From assembly GCA_017303715.1 (NCBI GenBank), contig JAFLBZ010000024.1, positions 1-64,000 of the forward strand: a DNA stretch of 64,000 bases, in the 5' to 3' direction. Each line of letters starts with the position of its first letter. The stretch's first letter is position 1. The translations under genes and the position numbers were made by a program. The stretch comes from Rhodothermia bacterium (lineage in GTDB: Bacteria > Bacteroidota > Rhodothermia > Rhodothermales > UBA2364). Under the pieces are notes generated by a model. The model worked only from the letters and a program-made list of their open reading frames with translations, searched no databases and had not been told where the DNA came from. Positions 15,714 through 25,710 of the stretch are shown here, in pieces.

Positions 15714-16760
15714 CTAAGTTAGAAATTCCGTCTTCATTGCCGTAGGCGGCTGTACGGCCTCGGTGTTGGGGTGCATTTTCTTTGAAACGTACCAAAATCC
15801 CAAAATCCCAAGCACCACCAAGGGCAACATGCCATACCAAGGTAATGGTATTTGTTCCATTTTTGCCGGATCAAAGTCTTTCTGACCCATTAAGGAGCTT
15901 GCCATAACTACCGAAAAACCGTTGTTGACGAAATGTACGACGACTGCCGGTAAAATGCTACCCGTTTTCCATGTAAGCCAGCATAAATATATTCCGATGA
16001 GGCTTAAGGGTAGCACCTGTGCATACGACATATGATACATTCCAAAAACCGTTCCCGTGACAACAATCGCCCAGAATGGAGTGATGCTACGCTCTACTTG
16101 GCGTTGGATGTAGCCTCGAAACAGCACTTCCTCGCAAATGGCGGGCGTAAGTGCTATCGCCAATAAGTTAATCCAAACAGAACTTTCCTTAAGTATTCCC
16201 AAGATAAACTCTTCCCGCAGTTTATCCATTTCTTGGACAAATTGTGGGGCCGGAAGCCATCCATTCAGTTCTGCTGAAAATGCGATCAATGGATAAAGCG
16301 TTACCAAACCGAGAACAGACCAAAAAATAATTTTACCCTCTACAAGTCGAATCCGTAAAAAATCTTTCCAATGGGACGAGTGGCCACGAGCCAGTAACAA
16401 GGCTGGGAGACCCAAGCCCAAAAACTGGCCAATCGTATTTCCAACCAATTGCCCCAAAAAGTCTTTTGTGAGCAACTTATCTATTTGGGTAAAATCTATC
16501 GGCTTTGCGCCCGCCTGTACCAAAAGCGAACCAACCATAAAGACCGCACCAATCAGATTAAACAACAAGAAAAAAAGGAACAACGCCAAGATGGCCATGA
16601 GCCAAGGCGGAAATTTTTGCTTCTCCCAAAACCTATCCAACGGGATAACACCATCTGGGGCATGAGGATCTGCTAATGTGGGGTATTCTTTGCGGAAAAA
16701 GCCCTCGGTCGGCGGCATAGCGACTGGCTCCAAAGGTTGCTCTGGCGTTAAAGGCATCAT
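15714..16760 (-). CDS. CPBP-family intramembrane metalloprotease
   Basis: 348 aa with about eight membrane helices. The family motifs are present: EEVLFRGYIQRQVER (EExxxR), FGMYHMSY and VVHFVNNGFSV, i.e. the Glu and His residues of the Rce1/CPBP (ABI) glutamyl protease site. The N-terminus is a 40-residue cytoplasmic tail. Substrates of bacterial CPBP proteins are mostly unknown. It lies 14 bases downstream of the DUF512 gene and is probably in the same transcript. Confidence 0.85.
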   Translation of the reverse strand: MMPLTPEQPLEPVAMPPTEGFFRKEYPTLADPHAPDGVIPLDRFWEKQKFPPWLMAILALFLFFLLFNLIGAVFMVGSLLVQAGAKPIDFTQIDKLLTKDFLGQLVGNTIGQFLGLGLPALLLARGHSSHWKDFLRIRLVEGKIIFWSVLGLVTLYPLIAFSAELNGWLPAPQFVQEMDKLREEFILGILKESSVWINLLAIALTPAICEEVLFRGYIQRQVERSITPFWAIVVTGTVFGMYHMSYAQVLPLSLIGIYLCWLTWKTGSILPAVVVHFVNNGFSVVMASSLMGQKDFDPAKMEQIPLPWYGMLPLVVLGILGFWYVSKKMHPNTEAVQPPTAMKTEFLT

Positions 16761-16774
16761 AAAAGGTCAAAAGG

Positions 16775-18085
16775 TCAAAGTTGTTCGAGGATATCAATGA
16801 AGTCCACCCAATCTCCACCAAAAACATGCACCGGGACACCGCCGAGCGCGGCACTCAGGTCTTCAGGCGTTTTATCATCCATAAACAGCCCTTCAAAATT
16901 AAGGCAATCCGGGGGTAACAAAACAAAATCGCCCAAATCTCGGTCTTTGAGTGCGGCATTAAAACATTGGTACGAGAGCAGGCCACTCACGGTAACAGGA
17001 CGCCCAAACAGCACATTGGGTGCAACCACCAATTCAGCTTCTAAACCTTCAATTTTGTTTAGGCGGGGTATTATGTGTTCTGACAAAATGGGGGCTGGTA
17101 ATTCTCCGGTGACCAAGGTCACTTTTTTAGGTTTTTCCAATGATGCGGGGAATTCCTCCGCTTGGAAATCAAACTCTGTGATAAAATCGCGACACATCCC
17201 CACCCCGTTTTCCATCAACGGAAAGTCGTCGTAGCGATCCATTTCCGGGAAGGTTTCTCCAGCTAAAAGATACATTTCGTCACTCAGATACACAAAACGT
17301 CGCCCTATTTCAGGATAAAACGTATCTTGCCAAACATGAGCTTCTTTAATCAACGTCCGGGCATCATCTTGCGAGAGCGGGCGCAAGCGGTGAAGCCCTT
17401 CCCGATGTTTTGTCAGACCCACTGGAACCACTGCAACCGACTGGATGGCGTCGTTAAGGGCAAACAAATCGTAGATCGTCCGTCTTAAGACCTCGCCATC
17501 ATTCCACTCTGGAACCAATACAATTTGGGTGTGCATCTCGATATTATGATCCCTTAAAAACCGAAGTTTTTCCATCAACCGGTCATCAGTTTTATGCCCC
17601 ATCATCTTGTGTCGAATCTCATTATCCGTACAATGCACCGAGATATAAAGTGGGCTAAGTCTTTGTGTTACAATTCTTTCTAAGTCGCGATCTCGAAGAT
17701 TGGTCATGGTAATGTAGTTCCCATACAAGAACGACATCCGATAGTCCCCATCTCGAAAATAAAGAGACTCACGCAGCCCCCCAGGATTTTGATCTACAAA
17801 GCAGAACATGCAGTCATCCCCACAATGCTTGATGCGAAAGTCCTCCACTTCCACGCCCATAGGTGCTAAATCGGGATTTTCGACGGTTTGCTCGATCAAA
17901 ACACCGGACTTGCGGATTTTGACCTCAAGCCTTTCATCGGCGGCATAGAACCGAAAATCTAAAACGTCTTGGATGGGATGAAAGTTGATGGACACCACCT
18001 GATCACCTATACGCCACCCCGAAATATCCGCAAGGGAACCGGATTCAATGGCTTTGATCGTAACGGGCATATATTGTAGGGTCAA
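16775..18085 (-). CDS. DUF512 radical-SAM-like protein with N-terminal PDZ domain
   Basis: 436 aa. Residues 1-60 form a PDZ-like domain (IKAIESGSLADISGWRIGDQVVSIN). Cys motif CGDDCMFCFVDQNPGG (CxxxCxxC) near residue 90 can bind a 4Fe-4S cluster, followed by SLYFRDGDYRMSFLYGNYIT and a C-terminal DUF512 domain. The family is widespread in Firmicutes and Bacteroidota relatives, with a radical-SAM fold and unknown reaction. The start is ATG at 18085. Confidence 0.85.
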   Translation of the reverse strand: MTLQYMPVTIKAIESGSLADISGWRIGDQVVSINFHPIQDVLDFRFYAADERLEVKIRKSGVLIEQTVENPDLAPMGVEVEDFRIKHCGDDCMFCFVDQNPGGLRESLYFRDGDYRMSFLYGNYITMTNLRDRDLERIVTQRLSPLYISVHCTDNEIRHKMMGHKTDDRLMEKLRFLRDHNIEMHTQIVLVPEWNDGEVLRRTIYDLFALNDAIQSVAVVPVGLTKHREGLHRLRPLSQDDARTLIKEAHVWQDTFYPEIGRRFVYLSDEMYLLAGETFPEMDRYDDFPLMENGVGMCRDFITEFDFQAEEFPASLEKPKKVTLVTGELPAPILSEHIIPRLNKIEGLEAELVVAPNVLFGRPVTVSGLLSYQCFNAALKDRDLGDFVLLPPDCLNFEGLFMDDKTPEDLSAALGGVPVHVFGGDWVDFIDILEQL

Positions 18086-18167
18086 AAAGACGTTAAGCAG
18101 ACAAAACCAGAAAATACATCAAAAGCCAGCGTTTTTGAAGGGAATAACGTGAAAAGCGTTCAAGACC

Positions 18168-18431
18168 TCATGGTTCACGGTTTTTATGATCAGCAACATC
18201 TTCCGTGATGATTTTCGCGTCTTCGATTGGGTCTCCTTCAACCGCCTCTAAAAAAGCCTCGCGCGCCTCATCCACCCATTTACCCGCCTCGGTAAGTCCG
18301 GCATCCACCAAATTAACCGTAAGCCGAAAAGCCGCACCCCCAATCATGGAGAGGCGGCCTAAAGTGGACTCTTCGGCCAACAATTCTTTAAGCCATTCAC
18401 TGGCTGCTTGTTTTCGCTCAAGGTCAGACAT
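18168..18431 (-). CDS. Small hypothetical helical protein
   Basis: 87 aa from the ATG at 18431 (MSDLERKQAASEWLKELL); a longer reading needs TTG at 18449. It is all-helical by composition, without a signal sequence, and ends in an acidic tail. It follows another small helical protein (18493-18816) by 61 bp. Phasin-like or envelope-stress roles can be imagined but nothing supports them. Confidence 0.55.
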   Translation of the reverse strand: MSDLERKQAASEWLKELLAEESTLGRLSMIGGAAFRLTVNLVDAGLTEAGKWVDEAREAFLEAVEGDPIEDAKIITEDVADHKNREP

Positions 18432-18492
18432 ATTACAAGAAATAAACAATCAACTTCTTCATCTTGGCCCTACCTTCCAAAAAGTTAGGTAT

Positions 18493-18816
18493 TTATTTTG
18501 GTTCTTCTGGCGCTTCTTTTGGTTCAGATCCCGGCGTCTCGACTACCTCAAAGTTTGGGGACTCCTTCACCATTTCATCCGAAATAGATACATCAAATCC
18601 TTGAGGAGCCTCCTTTTCTGCGGCTTTAAATTTTTCATCGGCGTCGTTCCAACGCTCGGAAGAAACGGCCTGATAGGTTTCTCCCATGAGGTTGGTTAAC
18701 TCCTCGAACGCCCCGAATGCCGTTTCAAAGGTGGCTTTAAGTAGAAATTTTGCTTTTTCTTCTAAAGGCAATGCACCGAATTGTTCAAGAACCTTTTCGA
18801 ATCTTTTTTCTGACAT
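18493..18816 (-). CDS. Small hypothetical acidic protein
   Basis: 107 aa, helical, cytoplasmic (MSEKRFEKVLEQFGALPLEEKAKFLL), with a Pro/Glu-rich tail (GSEPKEAPEEPK). No family recognised. It is divergent from rsgA, whose start lies about 75 bp away. Confidence 0.55.
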   Translation of the reverse strand: MSEKRFEKVLEQFGALPLEEKAKFLLKATFETAFGAFEELTNLMGETYQAVSSERWNDADEKFKAAEKEAPQGFDVSISDEMVKESPNFEVVETPGSEPKEAPEEPK

Positions 18817-18893
18817 GGTATATTTAGGCTAAACGTGAAACATGGCCGATTAGACGAAAAGCATCCGACATGGTTTCAAAATCGGGAATTTCT

Positions 18894-19844
18894 ATGAGCA
18901 AAGCAACCCATATAAGTGGTGTCGTTCTAAAATCAACCGGAAGCTGGTACAAGGTGTCAACCACCGAAGGGATGATTTCCGCCCGTATTCGCGGGAAGTT
19001 CCGCCTAAAAGACAAAGAAACCACCAATCCTGTAGCTGTGGGAGACCGCGTAACGCTAAGATTGGAGGCAGACGGTTCTGGGACTATAGCCGATATACAC
19101 CCACGTTGGAGCAAACTAAGCCGCCGTGCTGCTGGTCGAAGGGCAACCATCGAGCATGTTATCGTGGCCAATGTAGATATGGCGTGGTGCGTGCAATCGG
19201 TTGTTTTTCCTAAATTCAATCCCGGTTTTATAGACCGCTTTTTGGTCATGGCTGAGATTAATGAACTATCGGCTGGTATTATTTTGAACAAAACCGATCT
19301 CTTGGACGAAGCATTGGCAACAGAAATGGCGTGGTGGAAGCAAACTTATGAAGACATTGGGTATTCGGTATTGATGACTTCTTCCGCGAACGGCAATGGG
19401 ATAACGGCCCTAAAAGCGGCTCTTTCCGGAAAAATAAACGTCATGTCTGGCCCTTCGGGAGTCGGTAAATCCAGTTTACTCAATGTCTTAGAACCCAATA
19501 TGGGTATAAAAACGGGCGAGGTATCGGACTATACCGGAAAGGGTAAACACACCACCACCCATGCCGAACTTTGGCCGCTCTCAGACGGAGGCTATGTGGC
19601 CGATACACCCGGACTTAGAGAATTTGGCATTTGGGATCTTGCTCCAGAAGACCTCTCCGGTTTTTTTCTGGAATTTAGACCGTTTTTGGATGATTGTCGT
19701 TATCCAAACTGTACCCACGACCACGAACCAAGTTGCGCGATTATTCAAGCCGTGAACGAGGGTTCCATTACACCAGAACGTTACAACAGCTATCGTAATA
19801 TTTTACAAACACTGAAACAGGGCTTAAAGGATACTGGAAGATGA
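18894..19844 (+). CDS. rsgA: Ribosome small-subunit-dependent GTPase RsgA
   Basis: 316 aa from the ATG at 18894 (an in-frame ATG at 18870 is possible). An N-terminal OB fold is followed by a circularly permuted GTPase domain with G4 (LNKTD) before G1 (GPSGVGKSSLLN) and G3 (DTPG), then the zinc motif CRYPNCTHDHEPSC. RsgA (YjeQ) acts late in 30S subunit maturation. Its stop codon overlaps the next start (ATGA). Confidence 0.95.
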   Translation: MSKATHISGVVLKSTGSWYKVSTTEGMISARIRGKFRLKDKETTNPVAVGDRVTLRLEADGSGTIADIHPRWSKLSRRAAGRRATIEHVIVANVDMAWCVQSVVFPKFNPGFIDRFLVMAEINELSAGIILNKTDLLDEALATEMAWWKQTYEDIGYSVLMTSSANGNGITALKAALSGKINVMSGPSGVGKSSLLNVLEPNMGIKTGEVSDYTGKGKHTTTHAELWPLSDGGYVADTPGLREFGIWDLAPEDLSGFFLEFRPFLDDCRYPNCTHDHEPSCAIIQAVNEGSITPERYNSYRNILQTLKQGLKDTGR

Positions 19845-20389
19845 GTTTTACGTATATTGTCTTGTTACGAGGCATTAATGTGGGCGGCCATAAGAAAATT
19901 CGTATGCAAGACCTAACCACCTATTTGCAGGAAATGGGTCTGGAAGATGTAAAAACCTATATCCAAAGTGGTAATCTGGTGGTTAAAACAAGCGAGACCG
20001 ATCCAGTAGCACTTTCAGAGCGCATTGCACAGTGCATCAAAAAACATTACCCGTTTGAGGTGGAGGTGATTGTACGTACATTGTCGGCGTTTCGGAAGTC
20101 TTGGATAGAAAATCCTTTTCTTGCCCGCTTGGATGCCGACCCTGAAAAAATCTATGTTACGTATTTAATAAATACCCCTACGCACAAACAAGCAACGTCA
20201 CTTACAAATATCTATTTCCCACCAGAAGAATTTATCTGGCAAAGTAATGAAGTCTATGTCTATTGTTCGAATGGATACGGAAGAACCAAATTGGACAATG
20301 GTTTATTTGAACGAAAATTACAAACTAAAGCCACCACCCGTAACCTAAAAACCATTCGCAAGTTGCTCGAAATGGCAGATGAGACCTAA
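19841..20389 (+). CDS. DUF1697 family protein
   Basis: 182 aa. Typical DUF1697 start FTYIVLLRGINVGGHKKIRMQDL and end KLDNGLFERKLQTKATTRNLKTI. Function unknown. Coupled to rsgA by a 4-bp overlap and convergent with the exported protein gene at 20386. Confidence 0.9.
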   Translation: MSFTYIVLLRGINVGGHKKIRMQDLTTYLQEMGLEDVKTYIQSGNLVVKTSETDPVALSERIAQCIKKHYPFEVEVIVRTLSAFRKSWIENPFLARLDADPEKIYVTYLINTPTHKQATSLTNIYFPPEEFIWQSNEVYVYCSNGYGRTKLDNGLFERKLQTKATTRNLKTIRKLLEMADET

Positions 20390-21144
20390 AAGTCTTCTTC
20401 AGGATTTTCAAAAACTTCTGGTGGTATTTGCACAGGGCACGACACTTGATCCGTAAGAATGGCACTTCCATTTACTGGACTGACCTTTCTCGTGGCTACC
20501 GAAATTTGGTGTTTTCCGCACGTTAGGGTTTCCCAGTCTTCCCAACGAAAAACGGTGGATTTTCCATCCCGATTGCTCTGGAGTACATAAGCCCATTGTT
20601 GGATGCGTCCGGTTTCTTTGTCCACCCAAAACCAATATCGGTCTTTAGGTGTAAGCCCCACATTATCGAAGGAGGTGCTGAAAACCTCGGCGGTGGTTGT
20701 GTTAGAATCGGGAACGGCAACGCGATAAACGCCCGGATCAAAAAATTTGGTGGCCACCAACAACCAATAGGTATCGTTTATGAAACGACGATAAGCTGTG
20801 GAAATAAGGCTTTCTGCGGTCTTTTCAGGAACAACCTCACCATTATAATAAGCCTTCCCTTTTTGGGTTTGCACATTGAACAAGACCGTTACGGTGGTGT
20901 CTGCGTTTTTCTTCCACGTGACTCGGTAACGCCCTTCCCAACGATCCCAAACATGTCGGATAGGCGGTGTTTGTTGACTATTCCGTAAAGCAGAGAACGA
21001 GAAGGCCAAATAACGGGTACTTTCCCAAGCAGTTGGCCCACCCACCGCCAAAAAGGCTTTGTTTGCCAGTCTGTCGGCTTCTTGATCGGGCTGTGACCAT
21101 GCAAGTGCTGGTACTAAAGCACCTAAAAACAACAATACTTTCAT
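20386..21144 (-). CDS. Exported hypothetical protein (LolA/lipoprotein-sorting-like)
   Basis: 252 aa. A signal peptide (MKVLLFLGALVPALAWS) leads to a beta-rich body with repeated strands and an FWVDKETGRIQQW segment like those of LolA/DUF6503-type periplasmic proteins. It is not assigned to a pathway. It ends 4 bp inside the convergent DUF1697 gene. Confidence 0.6.
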   Translation of the reverse strand: MKVLLFLGALVPALAWSQPDQEADRLANKAFLAVGGPTAWESTRYLAFSFSALRNSQQTPPIRHVWDRWEGRYRVTWKKNADTTVTVLFNVQTQKGKAYYNGEVVPEKTAESLISTAYRRFINDTYWLLVATKFFDPGVYRVAVPDSNTTTAEVFSTSFDNVGLTPKDRYWFWVDKETGRIQQWAYVLQSNRDGKSTVFRWEDWETLTCGKHQISVATRKVSPVNGSAILTDQVSCPVQIPPEVFENPEEDF

Positions 21145-21249
21145 CTGTTAACGTGGGTTGGTGATAAAAATCTATGATCCTAAAGGTCGGGTTTTTTCGT
21201 ATAAACAAAGAGACCTTTCACCCTCATTTCACAAAACCACAAAACCAAT

Positions 21250-21960
21250 ATGAAAAACCTCTTTACCCTTATGGCCATTTTGTTTTTTTCTGCTGGTACA
21301 GAACAGGCAATGGCCCAATGCAAAACCTACTTCACCAACAAAGCTGGGTCTGTCTTGACCTATAACATGACGGATCATAAGAACAAGCCCTCTGGTACGT
21401 ACAAGATTGAAATCGTGAGCGCAAACAAAAATGCAACGGAAATTTCCGCAAAAACGACCTTCACCCCAACGAAGGGTCAGGCTTTCACCTCTGCGCCATA
21501 TGCAGTAAAGTGCAAAAACGGCATCATGAGCATGGATGTACGTGGTTTGGTGGCAAACACTGGCGGGCAGCAGATCGAGAGTGATGTGACCGCCTCGTTC
21601 GTGGAGTTTCCCGCAACCATGAAGGCGGGACAATCGCTGCCAGATGCCGAGACAACTGTTAAGTCGAAGATGAATGGTGCTGCGATGGGCGACATGAACA
21701 TCAAGATTTCGGAACGCAAGGTAGTGAGCATCGGATCGGTTACGGTTCCTGCGGGTACGTTTAATGCCATTCAAATTTCTTCCGTTCAAGACCTCAAAAT
21801 GAAAGTTGCCGGAATCTCAATCCCCGGCTCAAAAATCATCGTAAACGAGTGGTTTGTATTAGGTGTTGGGATGGTGAAACAGGAATCCGAAATAAAAGGG
21901 GGGATGATGGGGCGCTTGGCCGGCGGAAAATCAAAAATGGAACTTGCGACCATTCAGTAA
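21250..21960 (+). CDS. Exported DUF3108/TapB-like protein
   Basis: 236 aa. Signal peptide (NLFTLMAILFFSAGTEQAMAQ), then a beta-rich domain with FTNKAGSVLTYNMTDHKNKPSGTYKI and VPAGTFNAIQISS, the latter typical of DUF3108-like periplasmic proteins. Function unknown. Monocistronic by context. Confidence 0.65.
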   Translation: MKNLFTLMAILFFSAGTEQAMAQCKTYFTNKAGSVLTYNMTDHKNKPSGTYKIEIVSANKNATEISAKTTFTPTKGQAFTSAPYAVKCKNGIMSMDVRGLVANTGGQQIESDVTASFVEFPATMKAGQSLPDAETTVKSKMNGAAMGDMNIKISERKVVSIGSVTVPAGTFNAIQISSVQDLKMKVAGISIPGSKIIVNEWFVLGVGMVKQESEIKGGMMGRLAGGKSKMELATIQ

Positions 21961-22072
21961 GCATGGTCTCTTGCTCTACCAACAGCCATGCGTTAAAGTG
22001 ATATATTTTTGACTAAATATTGTGCTGACGCATTCAAAAAGGCTTGCCCTTCAGATCAAGAATCACGGCTCA

Positions 22073-23626
22073 TTACAATCCCATCTTCAAACCAATGTGT
22101 AAACGGCCATTGGTCGGCCCTTCTTCGGGGTTTGCAGCATAAGACACCTGCATTAAGCCAAGCGGGGTATTGTACTGCAAACCCAATCCATAGCCAAACC
22201 GGATCAGGCGAGAAGCACTTTGGGCTGTATTGGGTTGCTGAATTAGCCCCAAATCCCCAAAAAGAAAGGCATATGACGAGGCGTCCAATTGGTATCGGTA
22301 TTCGCTGAAAACCCGTCCACCGGCAAAACCTTTAAACTGTTCTTCGCTATAACCGCGAATGGACGTAGCTCCCCCAAACCGAAAAAGGTCTGCATCGTCC
22401 AAGACTTTGCTGATCAAGGCCTGATAATCGCTACCAATCACCCAAACTTGGCGTTTTAGCGTCGGAACAAAGACCCTAAGAAGTGCCGAAAGCCGCTGTT
22501 GGATGATGGATTCACTTGCGCCATCGGGTCTTTGCGTCGTTTTTTTTCCCTGCTGTAGCACCGACATCACTTGTAAGCCTTTCCTTGGATTTAGACGACT
22601 ATCCGTTTGCTCATACCCCATACCGATTCCTGCAAACCACGTTTTTGCTCTAGCCAAACCTTCTCTTGACCCTTTTACGCCGGGTTTTAGGGCACGAAAA
22701 TCTACCGAGGTAAAGATTTCTAAGCGATTCGCTTGTACATAACCCGTTTCCACCTCAAATCCATTTTGGTTAAACGTGGAATCCCGTTGTTGTCCAGCCC
22801 ATTTCCCCCTGAACCGCACAGGTAAACCCATCACATATGGCCACCTAACGGCTGTTTCGAACTGATTTGATTGTCCGGGCATCCGGCTTAGTTGTGCCTG
22901 AACCTCTTCTCCACGACCCAGCAGGCTTCGGAGTAGAAGCGTTCCGTTGCCCACAACACCAGCACGTTGCGTGGCCGACTTCGGCAAATACCCCAAGGCC
23001 AAGTCGAAAGTGCCGGGTGGCCTGTCCTTCGCCGCCACCACGACTTTGGCATCTAAATTATGATCAATCTGTACTTGAACAGCATTCACCTCTTCAAAAA
23101 TACCCGCTTCAACCAAGCGATTTCGGGCGGTTTCTGGATCAAACCGAACCATCCACTGTACAGGTTTTAGCCCCAAGATCGAACGTATATAATCGGGTTT
23201 CATTCGGGTAGTGGCAGGCAGTGTTAATCCCGCGAACTTTACCGGAGGCCCTTTTTCCACTTTAAACACCAAGTGCCATGCGTTAGCCTCGCTGCTGTCT
23301 GAAAATGCTTCATCCACCGTAATGCGGGCCAGTAAAAAGCCCCGATCAACAAGAAAGTCTAAGATATGCTCTAAATCGGCCTCTAATGCTTCCCGATTTT
23401 TGGTCGTAGGTTTGTAGAAACCCATTTTCTCCAAGATCAAACGTTCTTCAGAAACATCCATACCCACTATCCGAACCGATTTTAAGATGAAATCGGTTTG
23501 GGGTGTAAGCGTGTTTTGTGCAGATAAAACAAACGGAAACATCAAAAAACAAAAAAAAAGGCCTTCATGATTACACCCAAACCCTTTTTTTCGCCTCCAT
23601 AACGCATTATTTTTATTCATACCCAT
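22073..23626 (-). CDS. BamA/TamA-type outer membrane protein (POTRA + D15 barrel)
   Basis: 517 aa. A basic n-region (WRRKKGFG) and hydrophobic stretch ending VLSAQ act as signal peptide. POTRA-like domains cover about residues 40-215, and a bacterial surface antigen (D15) barrel the rest (GGATSIRGYSEEQFKGFAGG, ending HIGLKMGL). At 517 aa it is closer to short TamA/D15 relatives than to full BamA. Its start lies only 16 bp from the divergent start at 23643, so the promoters must overlap coding sequence. Confidence 0.8.
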   Translation of the reverse strand: MGMNKNNALWRRKKGFGCNHEGLFFCFLMFPFVLSAQNTLTPQTDFILKSVRIVGMDVSEERLILEKMGFYKPTTKNREALEADLEHILDFLVDRGFLLARITVDEAFSDSSEANAWHLVFKVEKGPPVKFAGLTLPATTRMKPDYIRSILGLKPVQWMVRFDPETARNRLVEAGIFEEVNAVQVQIDHNLDAKVVVAAKDRPPGTFDLALGYLPKSATQRAGVVGNGTLLLRSLLGRGEEVQAQLSRMPGQSNQFETAVRWPYVMGLPVRFRGKWAGQQRDSTFNQNGFEVETGYVQANRLEIFTSVDFRALKPGVKGSREGLARAKTWFAGIGMGYEQTDSRLNPRKGLQVMSVLQQGKKTTQRPDGASESIIQQRLSALLRVFVPTLKRQVWVIGSDYQALISKVLDDADLFRFGGATSIRGYSEEQFKGFAGGRVFSEYRYQLDASSYAFLFGDLGLIQQPNTAQSASRLIRFGYGLGLQYNTPLGLMQVSYAANPEEGPTNGRLHIGLKMGL

Positions 23627-23642
23627 CTACTTCCGTATAGCA

Positions 23643-24008
23643 ATGAAATTATTTTGTCGAATAAAGGGCTTATGCCTGATAGCCTTTGTGTTTCTCGTAT
23701 TCATTTCCAGTACGGCAAAAGCACAGGAAAAACCTTTGTCTCAAACAAGCACTCGCCCAGACTCTACGGTTCAAAATCACCCTGTAGGTCGTGCTTTTCT
23801 CTTTGTTTTGCCGCGTGGAACCCGAAGCGGGAAACCTTTTGTTCGTTACGAAATTGTAGATGCACCCGCCATGAGTTGGTTGGTAAAACGTTCTTTTTTT
23901 TGGGACACCGACCGAGAAAAGTCCGGCTCTGTTCATGTAATCCGGTTTCGAGCTTATACAGCTACAAATGAGCCTTCCGAAATCGCGATTGTTGTAAACC
24001 TAAAATAA
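23643..24008 (+). CDS. Small exported hypothetical protein
   Basis: 121 aa with a signal peptide (LCLIAFVFLVFISSTAKAQ) and a short mature domain without recognised motifs. Its TAA overlaps the mutY start by one base (TAATG), so it is expressed with mutY. Confidence 0.6.
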   Translation: MKLFCRIKGLCLIAFVFLVFISSTAKAQEKPLSQTSTRPDSTVQNHPVGRAFLFVLPRGTRSGKPFVRYEIVDAPAMSWLVKRSFFWDTDREKSGSVHVIRFRAYTATNEPSEIAIVVNLK

Positions 24009-25156
24009 TGCCACAGCAAAATGTTTCGGCGGAAGATGAACGCACAAAAACACTTATAACACCCTATTTCCACAAAAACCTTCTTGAGTGGTTTAAAGAT
24101 AACGCACGAGATTTACCCTGGAGGCGCACCAAAGACCCCTATCACATCTGGCTGTCGGAGATGATGCTTCAACAAACGCGGGTAGATCAGGCTATGCCCT
24201 ATTACCTTGCTTTTATAGATGCGTTCCCCACTGTTTATCATCTAGCCGAGGCTCCACTTGATGCTGTTTTGAAGTGTTGGGAAGGGTTGGGTTATTATGC
24301 ACGCGCACGAAATCTACACAAGGCCGCCCTAAAAATTGCAATGGAGCACCAAGGGGTTTTTCCGAAAACCGAAAAGGAAGCCTTGGCATTGCCGGGTGTT
24401 GGGCCGTACTCGGCAGCAGCTGTACTTTCCATAGCTTATCAGGTTCCTTTGGCTGTTTTGGATGGCAATGTTATGAGGGTTTTGACACGGGTTTTATCTT
24501 TTGAGGCGGATATTCGCCAGCCCATTCACAGGGCAATACTGCAAGATTGGGCTAATCTCATACTCAATCATAGGTCTCCGGACAAACATAATGAAGCGAT
24601 AATGGAATTGGGCGCAACTATTTGTACCCCTAAAAAGCCCTTGTGCCCCAAGTGTCCTTTGCAGCCAACGTGTAAGGCTTACCAAAACAATCGCCAAAAC
24701 GAGTTACCCTTCAGCTCGAAAAAACCAAAAGTTCCACATTTCCAAATTGCCGTTGGTGTTGTTTTTAACGATGCAGGCCAAATACTCATCAACCGGAGAC
24801 CCGATGAAGGGCTTTTGGGTGGTTTGTGGGAATTTCCCGGTGGTAAACAAGAACTTTCTGAAAGTTTGGAGGAGACTTGTAAACGAGAATTGGCGGAGGA
24901 ACTGGGCATCGAGGTGTCCATTCGGCAAAAATTGGTCGTCGTTAACCACGCCTATACGCATTTTAAAATCACACTACATGCTTTTTTATGTACCTTAAGC
25001 AAAGGTGATCCCATTTCAACAAATGGACAGCCCATTCAGTGGGTCAAGGAGTCTGAACTTGATCAGTTTGCTTTTCCGAAGGCCAACAACAAGGTGATTG
25101 ACGCCCTAAAAACCCGAAAAATCACCCCCACTTTTTTCGACGAAACCCAATTATAA
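24008..25156 (+). CDS. mutY: A/G-specific adenine glycosylase MutY
   Basis: 382 aa. HhH-GPD domain (MMLQQTRVDQAMPYY; LPGVGPYSAAAVLSIAY with catalytic Asp in VLDGNVMRVL), 4Fe-4S motif CTPKKPLCPKCPLQPTC, and C-terminal NUDIX-like 8-oxoG-recognition domain (FPGGKQELSESLEETCKRELAEE). Removes adenine opposite 8-oxoguanine. Coupled to the preceding exported protein by TAATG. Confidence 0.95.
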   Translation: MPQQNVSAEDERTKTLITPYFHKNLLEWFKDNARDLPWRRTKDPYHIWLSEMMLQQTRVDQAMPYYLAFIDAFPTVYHLAEAPLDAVLKCWEGLGYYARARNLHKAALKIAMEHQGVFPKTEKEALALPGVGPYSAAAVLSIAYQVPLAVLDGNVMRVLTRVLSFEADIRQPIHRAILQDWANLILNHRSPDKHNEAIMELGATICTPKKPLCPKCPLQPTCKAYQNNRQNELPFSSKKPKVPHFQIAVGVVFNDAGQILINRRPDEGLLGGLWEFPGGKQELSESLEETCKRELAEELGIEVSIRQKLVVVNHAYTHFKITLHAFLCTLSKGDPISTNGQPIQWVKESELDQFAFPKANNKVIDALKTRKITPTFFDETQL

Positions 25157-25166
25157 GGTAGAAATT

Positions 25167-25691
25167 ATGGAATCTTGGATGTTTTATTTGATCGGCTTTG
25201 TCATTTGGGCCATTATAAAAGGAATTTCAGACGACCAAAAAAAGAAAGATAAAAATCCAACCTCAACGTCTGGAAGCGTAACGGGTAATTTGGAAGAGGT
25301 GAAACAAGGCTTCCAACAACTTGCACAACCAAACCAAAGACAGCGCCTTAGCACGAATCAAAAACCTATTGGCTATTTTTCAAATGGGAAGTACTTCGAT
25401 AACGAGGCGGGATTTGATACAGGATCAGATTATGATGTAGTGGCTAAGGATTATGACCAAACCGCCACCGATTATGACGTCAACATTAAAGTATCAGAAG
25501 ACCAATTTGAAAATCACCGTTTAGGCGACCACCCGAAGGTAAACCATACAAAACCAACTCCGCTCACAATACCTAACGTTGTCCGTAAAACGCAAAAAAA
25601 AGCATTCCAAACGCTTAGAGATCCTGAAAACGCTCGGAACGCCCTCATCTTATCCGAAATTTTAGGTCAACCCAAAAGCCGCAAACGCTAA
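25167..25691 (+). CDS. Hypothetical membrane-anchored protein
   Basis: 174 aa. One N-terminal membrane helix (WMFYLIGFVIWAIIKGI), then a hydrophilic, disordered cytoplasmic tail with three short DYDV/DYD repeats and a conserved-looking C-terminus (NARNALILSEILGQPKSRKR). Similar short anchored proteins with a terminal 'SEIL..P' motif are common in Bacteroidota; no function known. It follows mutY by 10 bp. Confidence 0.65.
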   Translation: MESWMFYLIGFVIWAIIKGISDDQKKKDKNPTSTSGSVTGNLEEVKQGFQQLAQPNQRQRLSTNQKPIGYFSNGKYFDNEAGFDTGSDYDVVAKDYDQTATDYDVNIKVSEDQFENHRLGDHPKVNHTKPTPLTIPNVVRKTQKKAFQTLRDPENARNALILSEILGQPKSRKR

Positions 25692-25710
25692 ACCAAGGCG
25701 TTTTTGATGT

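Noticed and set aside
22009-22308. Plus-strand frame opposite the D15 protein
   Set aside because: It is antisense to the barrel domain, with no signal or family match.
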